Positions 30,727 to 44,064 of a stretch of DNA of 64,000 nucleotides are shown here, in pieces (the stretch's first letter is position 1; every line of letters begins with the position of its first letter). The notes below the pieces were generated by a model. That model saw only the letters and a program-made list of their open reading frames with translations. It searched no databases and was not told where the DNA came from. The stretch covers positions 1-64,000 of the forward strand of contig OZ231128.1 of assembly GCA_965153355.1 (NCBI GenBank), given 5' to 3'. This stretch comes from Flaccisagitta enflata. Lineage: Eukaryota > Chaetognatha > Sagittoidea > Aphragmophora. A program made the translations under genes and the position numbers.

Positions 30727-31850
30727 GCACATAACTCACATAATCTCAGTCGTCAGAAACGATGAGTTACTATGCTGCTATGACAACTTACATGATCTCA
30801 GTTGTTAAAAATGATGAGTTTCTATGCTGTCATGGCAACTTATATAATCTCAGTCGTTAAAAACAATGAGTTTCTATGCTGACATGGAAACTTACATAAT
30901 CTCAGTTGTCGGAAAGGATGAGTTACTATGCTGTCATGGCAACTTACGTAATCTCAGTTGTTAAAAACGATGAGTTTCTATGCTGTCATGGAAATTTACG
31001 TAATTTCAGTAGTCAGAAAAGATGAGTTACGATGCTGTTATGGAAACTTACGTAATCTCAGTTGTCGGAAATGATGAGTTACTATGCTATCATGACAACT
31101 TACGTTATCTCAGTCATCAGAAATGATGAGTTACTATGCTGTTATGGAAACTTATGTTATCTCAGTTGTCGGAAATGATGAGTTACTATGCTATCATGAC
31201 AACTTACGTAATCTCAGTCATCGGAAATGATGACTTACTATGCTATCATGGCAATTTACGTAATCTCAGTCGTCGGAAATGATGAGTTAATATGCTGTCA
31301 TGGCAATTTACGTAATCTCAGTCGTCAGAAATGATGAGTTACTAATTACTATGCTATCATGGTAACTTACGTGATCTCAGTTGTCAGAAAAAATGAGTTA
31401 CTATGCAGTCATGGCAACCTATGTAATCTCAGTCATCAAAAATGATGAGTTACCATGCTGTTGTGACAACTTGGATACTATGCAGCTATGGCAACTAACG
31501 TGATCTCAGTTGTCAGAAAAGATGAGTTACTATGCAGTCATGGCAACCTATGTAATCTCAGTCATCAAAAATGATGAGTTACCATGCTGTTGTGACAACT
31601 TGGATACTATGCAGCTATGGCAACTAACATAATCTCAGTTGTCAGAAAAAATTAGTTACTATGCAGTCATGGCAACCTACGTAATCTCAGTCATCCGAAA
31701 TGATGAGTTACCATGCTGTTGTATCAACTTTGATACTATGCAGCTATGGCAACTAACGTAATCTCAGTCGTCAGAAACGATGAGTTACTATGCAGTCACG
31801 GCAACTTACGTAATCTCGGTCGTCCGAAACTATTAGTTACCACGCTGTCA
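30727..31850 (+). repeat. 52 bp satellite array, about 21 copies
   Basis: The unit is built from ACTTACGTAATCTCAGTCGT, CAGAAATGATGAGTTACTAT and GCTGTCATGGCA. From about 31440 a higher-order form appears in which a shortened unit (GTTGTGACAACTTGGATACT) alternates with full ones. Confidence 0.9.
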
Positions 31851-32104
31851 AGAGTGCAGTGGCTTCATGCGCGATTCTGAGCATCATCACTACATTAGTT
31901 TTCTCTGTCGACGCCTTCGATCATCGTTCTGTTGGTACATTTTCATTTCATTCCTTTCCTTTTACGATTGTTTTCACGGGCACAAAAGAGCCAAGATTTG
32001 TCCGTCGGTTTGACTGTCGTCAGTTGCGTCTTGCTCGTACTCCGTCGGTGCACCAGGATAGCCATTTCATGCGGTCGTTCCCCTTCTAATGGTTTGTTTC
32101 TAAT

Positions 32105-32330
32105 TACAGAAAATCGCGTTTTTTTAACGGGCCACTAGGTCGCTCGCTACGTTCGTTCGCTTGCACTGCTCACTGCGTTCACTTGCTCCGCAGCGATCCG
32201 TTTTGCTAAGCTCACTTCGCTTACTTGCTCCATTCACGGGCTTGCCCAATCACTTCACCCACTTCCTCGTGGGATGGTTGAATTTCATAGATATTTGTTC
32301 ACGCGATTTCATATTCATTTCTTTACTAAC
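32105..32330 (+). repeat. Family C interspersed repeat
   Basis: AACGGGCCACTAGGTCGCTC followed by CTCACTGCGTTCACTTGCTC and CCTCGTGGGATGG. The right part is diverged. Confidence 0.6.
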
Positions 32331-32479
32331 CTTTTACAATCGTTTTCAAGGGCACAAACGAACCAGCACTTGTCCATCAGTCTGACTGTTGGTCAGTCGC
32401 GTCATGCTCGTACTCTGTCGGTGCACTTGGGTCTCCATATCAAGTAAGCAACCAGTGCGGTCTGCGGTCGTTTCTCCTT

Positions 32480-33600
32480 GGGTGACGACCAAAATGTCCC
32501 TTTTACTATGACCCTTCGTATTATGTCCCCGATATTTCATGTCCTCAAATAAAATGTCCCTTACCAGAATGTCCCTTTTCTATGTCCCTCGCCAAAATGT
32601 CCCTTACCAAAATGTCCCTTTCTCATTTTGACAGCCCTTTTTTCTTGCCATATCCATCATATGACCTCCGTCATTGATATAGACACAACAAGTGCAATCC
32701 TTCCGTCATCCGTCATCCGTCATTCGTCGCAAAAAGTCAGAGCTGATTTACCTTTTTATTTGTGTATCCGTCATCCGTCATTCGTCTATTGCTCAGACAG
32801 AAGCAATTCAGCGTTTTTTTTTCTTTTTATCCGTCATCCGTCATCCGTCATTACAATTGCTTTAGGAGATCAGAGACAGCTTTATTCATGACAAAGATCC
32901 GTCATCCGTCATCCGTCATTCGTCATTCATTTTTAAAATGCAGAATGTATTTGATATTTTTGTTCGTTACCAAAATGTCCCTTACCAAAATGTCCCTGAC
33001 CAAAAAGACCCTTAGCAAAGTGTCCATTAGCAAAATGTCCCTCTCTCTTTGTGATAAAGGGCCTGAAACTAAATGTTCTTTTTTCGGTTTTTCCTTCTCT
33101 ATGTTCTTTACCAAAATGTCCCTTAACAAAATGTCCCTTACCAAAATGCCCCGTACCAAAATGTCCCTTTCTCTTAACGAGTTAGGGCCTTTTTCCGGCA
33201 TCCGTCATTGGTCCGTCCGTCATCCGTCATTTGTCATTCATTTCTGCTAGAAAAGAGATAAAAAGTTAATTGTATTTTATTCCGTCATCCGTCATTCGTC
33301 ATTCATTATCGCCACGGAAAAAAAAGAAATCTTAACTTTTTATTCAACATCCGACATCCGTCATTCGTCATTAACTTTTTGACTATAATCTGAGATTATC
33401 CTTCTTTTTTCTTTCCCTCCGTCATTGACTCTTAGATATTTTGAAATAAAAAGAGACAGAAAATCATCTTTTCTCATCTTATCCGTCATTTGCTATTCGT
33501 CATTACTTCCATGAATCCATCAAACATCAAAAACAGACAAAAACTTTTTTCTCAATCTGTTGTCCGTCGTTTCCATTTTAGTTGGAACAAAAAAGATATT
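32480..33600 (+). repeat. Irregular field of AAAATGTCCCTTACC and CCGTCATCCGTCATTCGTCA repeats
   Basis: Two short motifs recur in clusters. A 14-15 bp AAAATGTCCCTTACC unit occurs at 32550-32630, 32965-33050 and 33110-33175. Runs of CCGTCATCCGTCATTCGTC sit at about seven places between 32700 and 33490. Apparent frames (TKMSLTKMSL on +, RDILVRDIL on -) are translations of the unit. Confidence 0.75.
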
Positions 33601-33636
33601 CGATGATTTTCCACCTTGGTCATTCATGACATGCTA

Positions 33637-34234
33637 CAGTACGATGGGGGCAAAGACGACCTAGACTGTGAGATAGATTTAAGGTATCTTAATTTTATCA
33701 GATGTATGAAAAAATTAAGATCTATGCTAATTAAAGGCTGCTTTATTTTTTAAATATATTGGCTTGTCTCATTCTTCAACTTGTGACTTGACTTCATCAG
33801 GACTATATTTTTCAATATTCTAACTTAGCTCATCAGGTTGGGCAGAAAATTTTATATGATTTAGACAAAAAATCAGCTCAATTGGACTATTTTTACAGGT
33901 TTTTTGACAGTTTTAAGCTTTGCCCAGATATTGATTTACATATTTATTCTGCTTGAAAAATAGCTATAAAACCTGTAAAAAAAGTTCGATTAAGTTGATT
34001 TTTTTTTTAAATTATATAAAATTTTTAGCCCAATCTGATGAGCTAGGTTAGAATATCGAAAAATAAAGTCTTGATGAAGTCAAGTCACAAGTTGAAGCAT
34101 GAGAAAAGCTATTATATTCAAGCAATAAAGCAACCTTTAATTAGCATAGATCTCAATTTTTTTATAAATCAAATGAAATTGAAATACCTAAAATCTATCC
34201 TCAAGTCTAGGTCGTCTTTGCTCCCATCGTACTG
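33637..34234. mobile_element. Family M1 palindromic TA-flanked element, copy 2
   Basis: The ends CAGTACGATGGGGGCAAAGA and TCTTTGCTCCCATCGTACTG are inverted repeats flanked by TA (33635-33636, 34235-34236). The interior matches the 3014-3617 copy, and the two copies together define the family. Confidence 0.8.
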
Positions 34235-34239
34235 TAGGA

Positions 34240-34699
34240 CCACTACAATATTGACATCCAGGCTGTGTGTCTCATCTAGTCTGCTTTAATCCCTAGTTCC
34301 TGTTGATTCTTTTTTTTTCTATGAAATTCTGTACTCGCAAAACGCTGCAAAGAAAAAAGTTCAACAATTCAGTTATTGTAAGATATGTATGGAAGTTGTT
34401 CGGTTGAGGTTGATTTGAGGTTCAATTGATGAATTAGACTTCTTGTCCTTTTCTCATTTGTGTTTCCGACTGATGAAGAACAGAGAAGTGTTCGAAAGTT
34501 TTCGGTAAATAAGAATTTTCATTTATTGATCTTATCATGTCTAATTCATCATTTATTCTAAGAAAAGACTAAGATAGTTAAATATCATGATCGATACAAT
34601 TCAATCCTTGAGATAAATAGAAATAACTTGTAATCATTTGCGATTTCTTGGCGGAGTCTCGGCAACAGAGCTTTACTTGTGAAACTTTCTCATCCTCAG
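34240..34699. other. No gene seen
   Basis: AT-rich, no supported frame. Confidence 0.4.
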
Positions 34700-34860
34700 A
34701 GGATATTTTTTGAAGGGACATTTTTGAAGGGACATTTTTGAAGGGACATTTTTGAAGGGACATTTTTGAAGGGACATTTCTAGTTGGGGTCATTTTTGAA
34801 GGGACATTTCTAGGGAGGGACAATAATGTAAGGGAGATTGAAAAAGGGACATTTTGGTAC
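34700..34860 (-). repeat. 14 bp tandem repeat TTTTTGAAGGGACA
   Basis: Six or more units, related in reverse orientation to the ATGTCCC motif of 32480-33600. Confidence 0.75.
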
Positions 34861-34995
34861 CAAATCTTCTCCTTTGATTATTCCGTCATCGATGGGTTGC
34901 CATTCTAATTTCTATCCCCACCGCAAATGATACACTCGCTGGGGCTTCCCTCGCGTCGTTAGCATCCCCTCTGTCTCGTAATAGTTGCTTCCCCC

Positions 34996-34997
<2 letters not shown>

Positions 34998-35074
<77 letters not shown>
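34998..35074. repeat. (CT)n microsatellite
   Basis: About 38 CT units with one TTT break near 35016. Confidence 0.95.
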
Positions 35075-35078
<4 letters not shown>

Positions 35079-35225
35079 GCAATCACCCTCATATTGATGG
35101 CTTTTTTCCTCCTTCTCAATTGTGAATTAGCCTACGAAGACTTTTTTTCTGGGGTATGTTCACGCTTCACTCTTACGCCTTGCCCTGTTCTTGGTCTATC
35201 TAATAGGCTGAATGCACTTAGTTTT

Positions 35226-35416
35226 TAGTTGCATGCACGCGACTCTACAACCCACTTTGTCCGTTGGTCAGTCGGTCCGTTGGTAACACTATGCTTTTTC
35301 AGTGTTTTCAGGCAGCTTTGGGGTAACAGCTCCTGCCCAGCTGCCTAGCTGGTCTATTCTATCACTGCCCCTGCCCACCTGCACGCGACTTGGTTAGCCG
35401 TGTATCCGGCGTTATT
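35226..35416 (+). repeat. Family S interspersed repeat
   Basis: TTTTTAGTTGCATGCACGCG at the left, GCTCCTGCCC and GCACGCGACTTGG in the middle, and GCCGTGTATCCGGCGTT at the right. Confidence 0.75.
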
Positions 35417-35461
35417 ATACATCTTCCAGCTTCGAAATCACTCTTGACAATTACAGTACAT

Positions 35462-36185
35462 TCCAACTGACTGACTGAGAAGTCAACATGATGGGGTTTA
35501 CTAACTGATTGTCCAAGTAGTCAACATGAACAAACTCACTGATTGACTGACTAAGAAGTCAACATGAAAGAACTGACAGACTGACTGAGAAGTCAACATG
35601 AATGAACTGACTGACTGACTTACTAAGAAATCAACATGAACAAACAGACTGACTGACGGAATGAATGAGAAGTCAACATGATCAAATTGACTGACTGACT
35701 GAGAAGTTAACATGAACAAACTGACAGACTGACTGAGAAGTCAACATGAATGAATTGACTGACTGACTGACTGACTGAGAAGTTAACATGAACAAAAAGA
35801 CTGACTAACTGAGAAGTTAACATGAACAAACAGACTGACTCACTAAGAAATCAACATGAACAAACAAACTGACTGACTGACTTACTTAGAAATCAACATG
35901 AACAAACTGATGACTGACTGAGAAGTTAACATGAACAAACCGACTGACTGACTTAGAAGAAGTTTACATGAACAAACTGTCTGACTGACTCACTGAAAAA
36001 TCAACATAAACAGACTGACTGATGGAATGAATGAGAAGTCAACACGATAGAATTGACTGACTGACTAAGCAGTAAACACGATAGAACTAACTGACTGACT
36101 CACTGACTGACTCACTGAATGACTGACTGACTGGCTGAAACATCAGCGAACTGACTGACTGATTGACTGAAAAGTCAGCATGAAC
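35462..36185 (+). repeat. Irregular minisatellite of GACTGACTGA and AGAAGTCAACATGAACAAAC
   Basis: About 18 units of 34-45 bp. The number of GACT steps varies from unit to unit, which explains the irregular period. Confidence 0.85.
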
Positions 36186-36261
36186 ATGGCCAATTAGCTT
36201 ACTATGACCTTTTTCTATTCTCCTCGCGTTTTTGCCTCGTAAGTTTTGGCTTCCTTCTATT

Positions 36262-36440
<179 letters not shown>

Positions 36441-36571
36441 CTCACCATTTATTTGCCTAGAATCACTCAGGATAATGTTCGTTATCTCGATAGTGCCCTT
36501 TTGGTTGCTCTTTACGACTAGCTTTTAATTATGGGCTTTTTTCTGAAGTGTGATTTTCCCGGTGTATTTTG

Positions 36572-36932
<361 letters not shown>

Positions 36933-36954
36933 TACGCGTGCGTGTGCGTATTTG

Positions 36955-37665
<711 letters not shown>

Positions 37666-37904
37666 AAAGACCAAGAGGAAAAAGAGACACAGAGAGACAG
37701 AGATTGAATAACAAAAATAAACAAGCAGTCAACCAAATATTTTGAAATGCTTATACAAAACAACATGCACAGAAAAAAAAGACTCCCATTTACAACTTTT
37801 TTCCATTCGTCGAGAGCCGCCTTTATTGGTATTCTCTTGTAAGAAATGGCAGCCAAATTGGATGGAAAAGCATATATTCTTTCTCATTCTTCTCCTGAGA
37901 GTGC

Positions 37905-38335
37905 TTTTGGGCAGCAGCCCCGAAGGGGTCGATGACCTATGCTTTCACACATATGGGGAATTTTCTCCTCCTCCTTCTCCTTCTCCTTCTTCGTACCCCC
38001 CCCCCTCCCCCCAGCCTCCAGGCCCATATCTCAGCCTGGAGGCCCATAACCCAGTCTTGAGGCCCAAATCCCAGTCTTGAGGCCCAAATCCCACCCTCAA
38101 GGCCCAAATCCCAACCCCAAGGCCCAGATTCCAGTCTCTAGGGATTTGGGCCTGGAGGCTGGGGGGAGGGGGGGGTGCGGAGGAGGAGAAGGAGAAGGAG
38201 GAGGAGAAAATTCCCCATATGTGTGAAAGCATAGGTCATCGACCCCTTCGGGGCCGCTGCCCTGCTCCCCCTCAACTTCACCCACAACCCACTTAAGCAG
38301 GGCACGGGTACCGCTGACCATCTAACGCTTTTGCG
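37905..38335. repeat. Family F foldback repeat, best-preserved arms
   Basis: The left arm CCCCGAAGGGGTCGATGACC, TATGCTTTCACACATATGGG and a CTCCTTCT run pair nearly perfectly with the right arm (about 100 bp each, 37915-38013 and 38163-38266). The core has six AGGCCCAAATCCCAGTC-type units. To the right is the family's outer block (GCAGGGCACGGGTACCGCTG to GCTTTTGCGAC). Confidence 0.8.
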
Positions 38336-38960
38336 ACTATTTATCCTCCAGTTTTTCTTTTTCTTTCATTCTTCTTCATTTTTGGCCTTCTTTTTCTACA
38401 TAGGCTTGAGTCCGACAGGAGTGTAAGACCGACAAACAGGGACGTCGGCCGACGTCCCTGACGTCCCTTCCCGTACACCCATGTAGGCAACCCTAAAGAT
38501 AGTTGTAATGGATCCGGATTATCCACCATTGAGCCTCAAAGGCTCTCATCCTTAACTCGGTCAGTGTTGGGTAGTCATGCAATATCGTTGTTTGGTGTGC
38601 TTAATGGTCGGTTTGTCGGTTTGTCGGCGACGCATTATTGTGATGAGTCGTCTCACGTGGGGACCGACCTGCTTGGCCTCATCCTCTTATTGCCTTGTTT
38701 CTTTCATGGGTGTATATAGTTTTATGACCTTTGATTAATTTCTCCCCTGCCTTTATTTTTTCCCCACCACGCATCGCGTCACGTCACAAAATCTAGCAAT
38801 AAAACAGTGTTTTTAGTGTCAATGTAGAACTATATACAGGCCTGGTTCCCTCTTTCACACTTTCTGAAGTCGAGTTAAGGCGTTACGCTGAAGTTTATTA
38901 TGGACGGACATGTCGCACTTGGTGGCCATATTGAGTTTGAACACCTTTGTCTGCACAGTT
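38336..38960. other. No gene seen; contains a 24 bp perfect palindrome
   Basis: At 38437-38460 CAGGGACGTCGG is followed by its exact complement. No supported gene around it. Confidence 0.5.
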
Positions 38961-38962
38961 AC

Positions 38963-39065
38963 ATTTTTAGTCGCGGACTAGCGACTCTATAAGAGCTTTG
39001 TCCGCCATCCATCGGTCCGTCCGTCATTTGGTCCATCCGTCGGTCCGTCCGTAAGCACGAGTCGG
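38963..39065 (+). repeat. Family S interspersed repeat, partial
   Basis: TTTTTAGTCGCGGACTAGCG, ACTCTATAAGAGCTTTGTCC and a CCGTCCGTC tract. The GCCGTGTATCCGGCC half is missing. Confidence 0.55.
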
Positions 39066-39220
39066 AAAGTGGTAAAAAAAGCGTTGTAGATGCTTGTGTT
39101 TGGTTGGGAGTTGGAGTCGGGGGTTTGGGTGTAGATGGGGGTTGAACCCCCTTGCCCACCCCTCCCCGACGATATTGTGACCCCGGTACTTGTTTGTACA
39201 GATACAAATCACATTAGATA

Positions 39221-39750
39221 ACGGGTGGACTTTAAAAAAGTAACTTTTAATTTTTTCATATCACTTTTAAAATTTCTCCTAAGTAAAAAATCTTTTTTTA
39301 GTTATTTAGATATAATCGTGCACATCATGTTCCATTATAGATATTTTTTATGAATATCAATATTTTTCAAGTTATCTTAAAAAAACTGAATTGAATTAGG
39401 GACCACTTGAAAAATTTTGCTTGAAATTGAGTATAAAATAGTGTTCACTCCAAAGTTTGCTTTTGAATCGCAATAGTTGGTCTTAGGAAAGTATGAGCAC
39501 CAATTTTTTTTTAAATAAAAAACAAATTCATATCCAAAACACTAATGATTATCAATCATCATTTCTTATTAAAATAAGCAATAATGCCCAGAAAAAAATT
39601 TTGATTGACCAAACATAATTTGAATTTGTAAATTATATTCATGTACACAAATTAAAATGCTTATTTAGTTTGAATGATCACATGATAGGTGATTAAGAAT
39701 CATTTTTATATTATTGAGATAAAGTGACTACTTTTTTTATGTCCACCCGG
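39221..39750. mobile_element. TA-flanked inverted-repeat element, 530 bp
   Basis: ACGGGTGGACTTTAAAAAAG at the left and CTTTTTTTATGTCCACCCGG at the right are inverted repeats, with TA outside each (39219-39220, 39751-39752). The interior is AT-rich with no frame. Confidence 0.68.
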
Positions 39751-39927
39751 TATTTTCTGTTTATATCGAGCAAACATGGACGAGGGCCTTGTGAAACCCA
39801 ACCGACCATTTACTAAGCGTATCGCTCCTGTATAAAACTAAACCGAAACATTCATCCCGTTTTCTTTAAAATATCTAGAAATGATTTAGCAAGGGGGGGC
39901 GCAGCTTACGGGTTAAGAAAGAACAAG

Positions 39928-40127
39928 GCCGGATACACGGCTACCGAAGTCGCGTGCGGGTGGGCAGGGGCCATATTTGAGGTCACCAGACCATTTGGGC
40001 TGGAGCAGTGGGGTCAAAAAAGTAAAATTGTAAAAAAAAGTAAAGCGTGACCGACGGACTAACTGACCGACCAACCAACTGACCAACGGACAAAGCGGGT
40101 TGTAGAGTCGCGTGCACGCGACTAAAA
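39928..40127 (-). repeat. Family S interspersed repeat, full copy
   Basis: AACAAGGCCGGATACACGGC at the left, GTCGCGTGCGGGTGGGCAGG, a GACGGACTAACTGACC tract, and GAGTCGCGTGCACGCGACTA at the right. Confidence 0.8.
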
Positions 40128-40417
40128 AGTCTTATTCATTTCAATTTCGAAAGTGTCTGGGGCCCTCATAACAGAGAACATGGTTATTGCATTGTGCAGA
40201 CTGGGCGCGAAAAATACATTATGATATCATCATAATACATATATCTTTGACTTAGCTACTTGAATCGGGGAAGTGACGCCAGGATGGTGGGATAAGAAAT
40301 GCGCAAGAAAATTACTTGCGGGACAAAATCTCCGCACAAAGCAATGATTTTGTGTCAAACACCGTCACAACTCAGAAGTTATGAAAGGGAACAACACTGT
40401 CTGGGAAAAGAGAAACA

Positions 40418-40432
40418 AAGAGAGAGAGAGAG

Positions 40433-40524
<92 letters not shown>

Positions 40525-40554
40525 TACATTTTTGAGAGAAACTGACTTACTGGC

Positions 40555-40592
<38 letters not shown>
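40418..40592. repeat. (GA)n followed by (CAGA)n microsatellite
   Basis: About 50 GA units to 40522, a short break, then about ten CAGA units from 40553. Degenerate CAGA/AACAGAC continues to 40700. Confidence 0.95.
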
Positions 40593-40593
<1 letters not shown>

Positions 40594-40704
40594 TAGACGT
40601 ATGAAATAAAGAAAGACAGGCTAACAGACAAACCTACAGACCGACAAACAGACAAGCAGACTGATAAACAGACAAACCGACAGGCAGACCGGCAGACAGA
40701 GAAT

Positions 40705-41180
40705 GAAAACAATAAAGAGACAATGAGGATCATAATAATTCTGTGGCTTTTTTTTCTTTGCGTTTTGAATACTTTCGTCATTTTCTTTTTCATCAATTTA
40801 AAAAATGCAACATCTAAATCTGCTCTACGCGGTAGACGTTCTTTTTTTCATACATTTTGATGAGCCCAAAAAGTACCGCTTGGCTCAAGCAGAACAAAAT
40901 TCGCCTTATTTGCATAAACAATCAGCTTTTTGGTCGCACTCGCGCAACTGTTCATGAATAGCTCCACCATCGGTTGGTCAGTAGGTTGAGTTACAGTTGC
41001 AGATGGCTTATCCAAACAATTTGACCCCGCTTAAGTAACATGCAATATGCAAAGGGAGGACGGTTCTGACCACAATCCTGCTGAAGTGCCGATTTAGGGT
41101 AGCAGGGAAGCAATGCTAGCCGGCAGATCAAACGTTAAGTGCGGCAGGTAGCGGGTGAAAAGAGGAAAGAAATAAGGAAA
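40705..41180. other. No gene seen
   Basis: Unique-looking, no supported frame. Confidence 0.4.
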
Positions 41181-41184
41181 TATT

Positions 41185-41355
41185 TGCGAAAGCATTTGAT
41201 GGTCAGCGGTACCGGTGCCCTGCCTGAGTAGGTTGTGCTTGAACTTGAAGGGGGAGCAGAGCAGCGGCCCCAAAGGGGTCAATGCCCTTTGCTTTCACAG
41301 AGAGGAATTTTCTCCTTCTCCTCCTTCTTCCTTTGGGGCCGCTGCCCAAAAAGGG
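41185..41355. repeat. Family F foldback repeat, short copy
   Basis: The outer block GCATTTGATGGTCAGCGGTA and GTGCCCTGCCTGAGTAGG, then GCAGCGGCCCCAAAGGGGTC and a second arm CTTTGGGGCCGCTGCCC only 50 bp on. The GGCCT core is missing. Confidence 0.65.
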
Positions 41356-41642
41356 GGAAAGGAATTAGGAAGAAAGAATGGAAGGACTATAAGAAGAAAG
41401 TCAGAGACTTACAGTCAAACATACTTAAAGTAATATGTTAACTGAAGTTCCTGCGGTAGGAATACACTTGAAAAAAAAAAAAAAAAACTTTCAAGATTTT
41501 ATGCACCTTTTCATCATTTGGATAACTAAGAATAAAGATAATCAAACTGCTCTTGTTAGTTTTAAAAGGGATTCTAAATTCAAGTAAGGTGCAGCAGCCT
41601 TGGTGGGGAGTTCTTACTATGCGGCAAATTTACAGAATTGAC

Positions 41643-41666
41643 ACCCCGGCGGGGGGGGGGGGGGGG
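41643..41666 (+). repeat. G homopolymer run
   Basis: A run of about 17 G bases preceded by CCGGC. Its length may be unreliable in the assembly. Confidence 0.7.
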
Positions 41667-41819
41667 CGACATTCTTAATGTATCCTCGTGGTTGTGTCTG
41701 AATAGATATCATATCCCTTGAGCGGTATTCAACAGAAGCAATAATGGGTGGAAGGATGGACGGATCCTCTTTTACCGACCGCTTCTAGCCGAATAAAATC
41801 ATCTTTTTCATTGCCACGC

Positions 41820-42505
41820 CTCCTCTCTTGTCTCTTGTCTCTCTTCTCTTGTCTCTTGTCTCTCTTGTCTCTCTTCTCTTGTCTCTTGTCTCTTGTCTCT
41901 TGTCTCTTGTCTCTCTCCTCTCGTCTCCTGTCTCTTAACACTCTTCTCTTGTCTCTCTTCTCTTGTCTCTTGTCTTTTGTCTCTCTTGTCTCTACTCTCT
42001 TGTCTCTCTTCTCTTGTCTCTCATTTCTAGTCTCTTGTCCCTCTTCTCTCGTCTCCTGTCTCTTTTCTCTCTTCTCTTGTCTCTTGACTCTTTTCTCTCT
42101 TCTCTTGTCCCTTATATCTTGTCTCTCATCTCTTGTCACTTATCTCTTGTCTCTCATCTCATGTCGCTTCTCTTACCTGTTGTCTCTTGTCTCTTGTCTC
42201 ATATCTCCTGTCGCTCTTCTCTTATCTCTAATCTCTCCTTTCTTGTCTCTTATCTCTTGTCTCTCTTTTCTTGTCTCTCTTCCCTTGTCTTTTGTCTTTT
42301 GTCTCTTTCTCTTGTCTCTTATCTTTTGTCTCTTTCTCTTGTCTCTTATCTCTTGTCTCATATCTCTTGTCTCATATCTCTTGGCTCTCTTCTCTTGTCC
42401 CGTGTCTCTTATCTTTTGTCTCTCTTCTCTTGTTTCTTATCTTTTGTCTCTCTTCTCTTATCTCTAATCTCTTGTCTCTTTTCTATTGTCTCTTGTCTTT
42501 AGTCT
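41820..42505 (+). repeat. (TCTCTTGTC)n-type satellite, about 690 bp
   Basis: Units of TCTCTTGTC, TCTCTTCTC and TCTTATC, 6-12 bases long, continue without a unique break. The Leu/Ser frames on + and the RDKRQE frames on - are translations of the unit. Confidence 0.9.
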
Positions 42506-42509
42506 CCCG

Positions 42510-43625
42510 ACTCGTTCCGTCCGATAAAAATTGAAATTGTTTCAAAGCGCATCTTTTTTTTGATGCCATTTTTAGACGCCTCCTCGTATCTCAGCTCAGA
42601 GGCTGCATCCGTTCTCAGTTTCATTTAGTTTAGTTATGTTTAGCCAAAGGAAAACTTGAAATTTTTTATAAAAAGGCCACCATTATCTTGAAAAAGATAA
42701 AACTTTGAAAACCCACGGTATGCACACCATTAGATAGAAAATGAAAATAAACAGAAACCGAAACAAGCCAAACGAGTTATCGTAGTTCGAATGTTTTTAG
42801 ACAATGTCGTGAAAGGGTTAGTGGCGAAAATTGGTCATTGCAAAAGAAAAAAGGAAAAAAAAAAGGATGAATTAATTGTTGCGGAAAAGTACTTAAGTTT
42901 AGTTATTTGGTGGTAATTGAACAAATACAGTTTTGATTATTCGTAAATTAAGTTTTCTAAGGTAGTTTCACAGTTGATTAAAAAGAAAAGAAACTGGTAG
43001 AAACTGAATTCTGGATGGTTATTGATCAAATCATAAGATTGGTAAGTTTCCTTTGCTGTTCATCCATGACATGAAAGCAGCTTTCTTTTTGGTTTTGATT
43101 AAAGAAGTTACTGTCTTGTCCCTAAATATATGGACGCCTGAGAAAGCATCAACTTTGGAGAGGTGCTTCGCCTTCAAATTGATCGCATTGGACAGAGTTT
43201 AAACATCTCTTTAGAATGAGTCAAAGTCTGAATGAATGATCTTTTATTTTGAAACATGGATTACAAATACAAATACCTGTAAGCTGTTTCATGGATAGCC
43301 CATAAAAGTCTAGTAATACAACTTTTTTCCAATGGGGTCCGCGACAAAAAAATTCATAACAGTTCAAAAATAAAATTTAATGATCAACGACTTAAAACTT
43401 TATTTAAACTCGTTGAAAAAAGTATACAGTTCAATGACTAAAAACTTGATTTAAGATCGTTTAAAGAAAAAAAGATACTGAGAACATAAAACATGACCAG
43501 AAACGTCTGACCAAGACCATAAGACATAAATTCGTAAGACATGGAATTGTAGCACTGGGGAAATTGTAGCAATTGGGTCACTAGCACAACTTGTTTATGC
43601 ACAGCATCTTTCAAAATTTGATGGT
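42510..43625. other. No gene seen
   Basis: AT-rich. CAACTTTTTTCCAATGGGGT at 43320 repeats 10319, so some of this is probably old interspersed repeat. Confidence 0.4.
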
Positions 43626-43628
43626 TTT

Positions 43629-43832
43629 TAATCGCGTGCACGCGACTCTACAACCCGCTTTGCTTGTCCGTCCGTTGGTCCATCCATCCGTCTATCCAAC
43701 TTTTTCGTACTTTTTCGGCTTTTAATCTCGGTTTTTGAAAATCTGCTCCTGCCCAAATGTAAAATTATCTTTATCATAAAGTTTATGACTGCCCCTGCCC
43801 ACCCGCTTGGGTAGTCGTGTATCCGGCCTATT
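43629..43832 (+). repeat. Family S interspersed repeat
   Basis: TTTTTAATCGCGTGCACGCG, CTACAACCCGCTTTGC, a GTCCGTCCGTTGG tract, GCTCCTGCCCAAATG, and CGTGTATCCGGCCTATT. Confidence 0.78.
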
Positions 43833-44064
43833 TTCCATAACTCCGAATGGTATTAGTGTCCCTGAGTCAGAAGCACCGACATCATCCCCAAACACACTCA
43901 CCCCATTCTTCTTTTTTTTTTTAAGCCACACATGCGTTCTACAATAAAGCAGTCCAATGCCTTAGAAAAGCCCGTACTACATCAATGAAATATTTCCCTA
44001 GGACGACATTAATGGTGATTTATTTGGCAACGGAAAGAAAGAAAGGGGCGTTTCCAGACAAAGA

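Noticed and set aside
41729-42534. KRQEKRDKR and LLSLFSCL repeat proteins
   Set aside because: Both come from the same TCTCTTGTC satellite on opposite strands.
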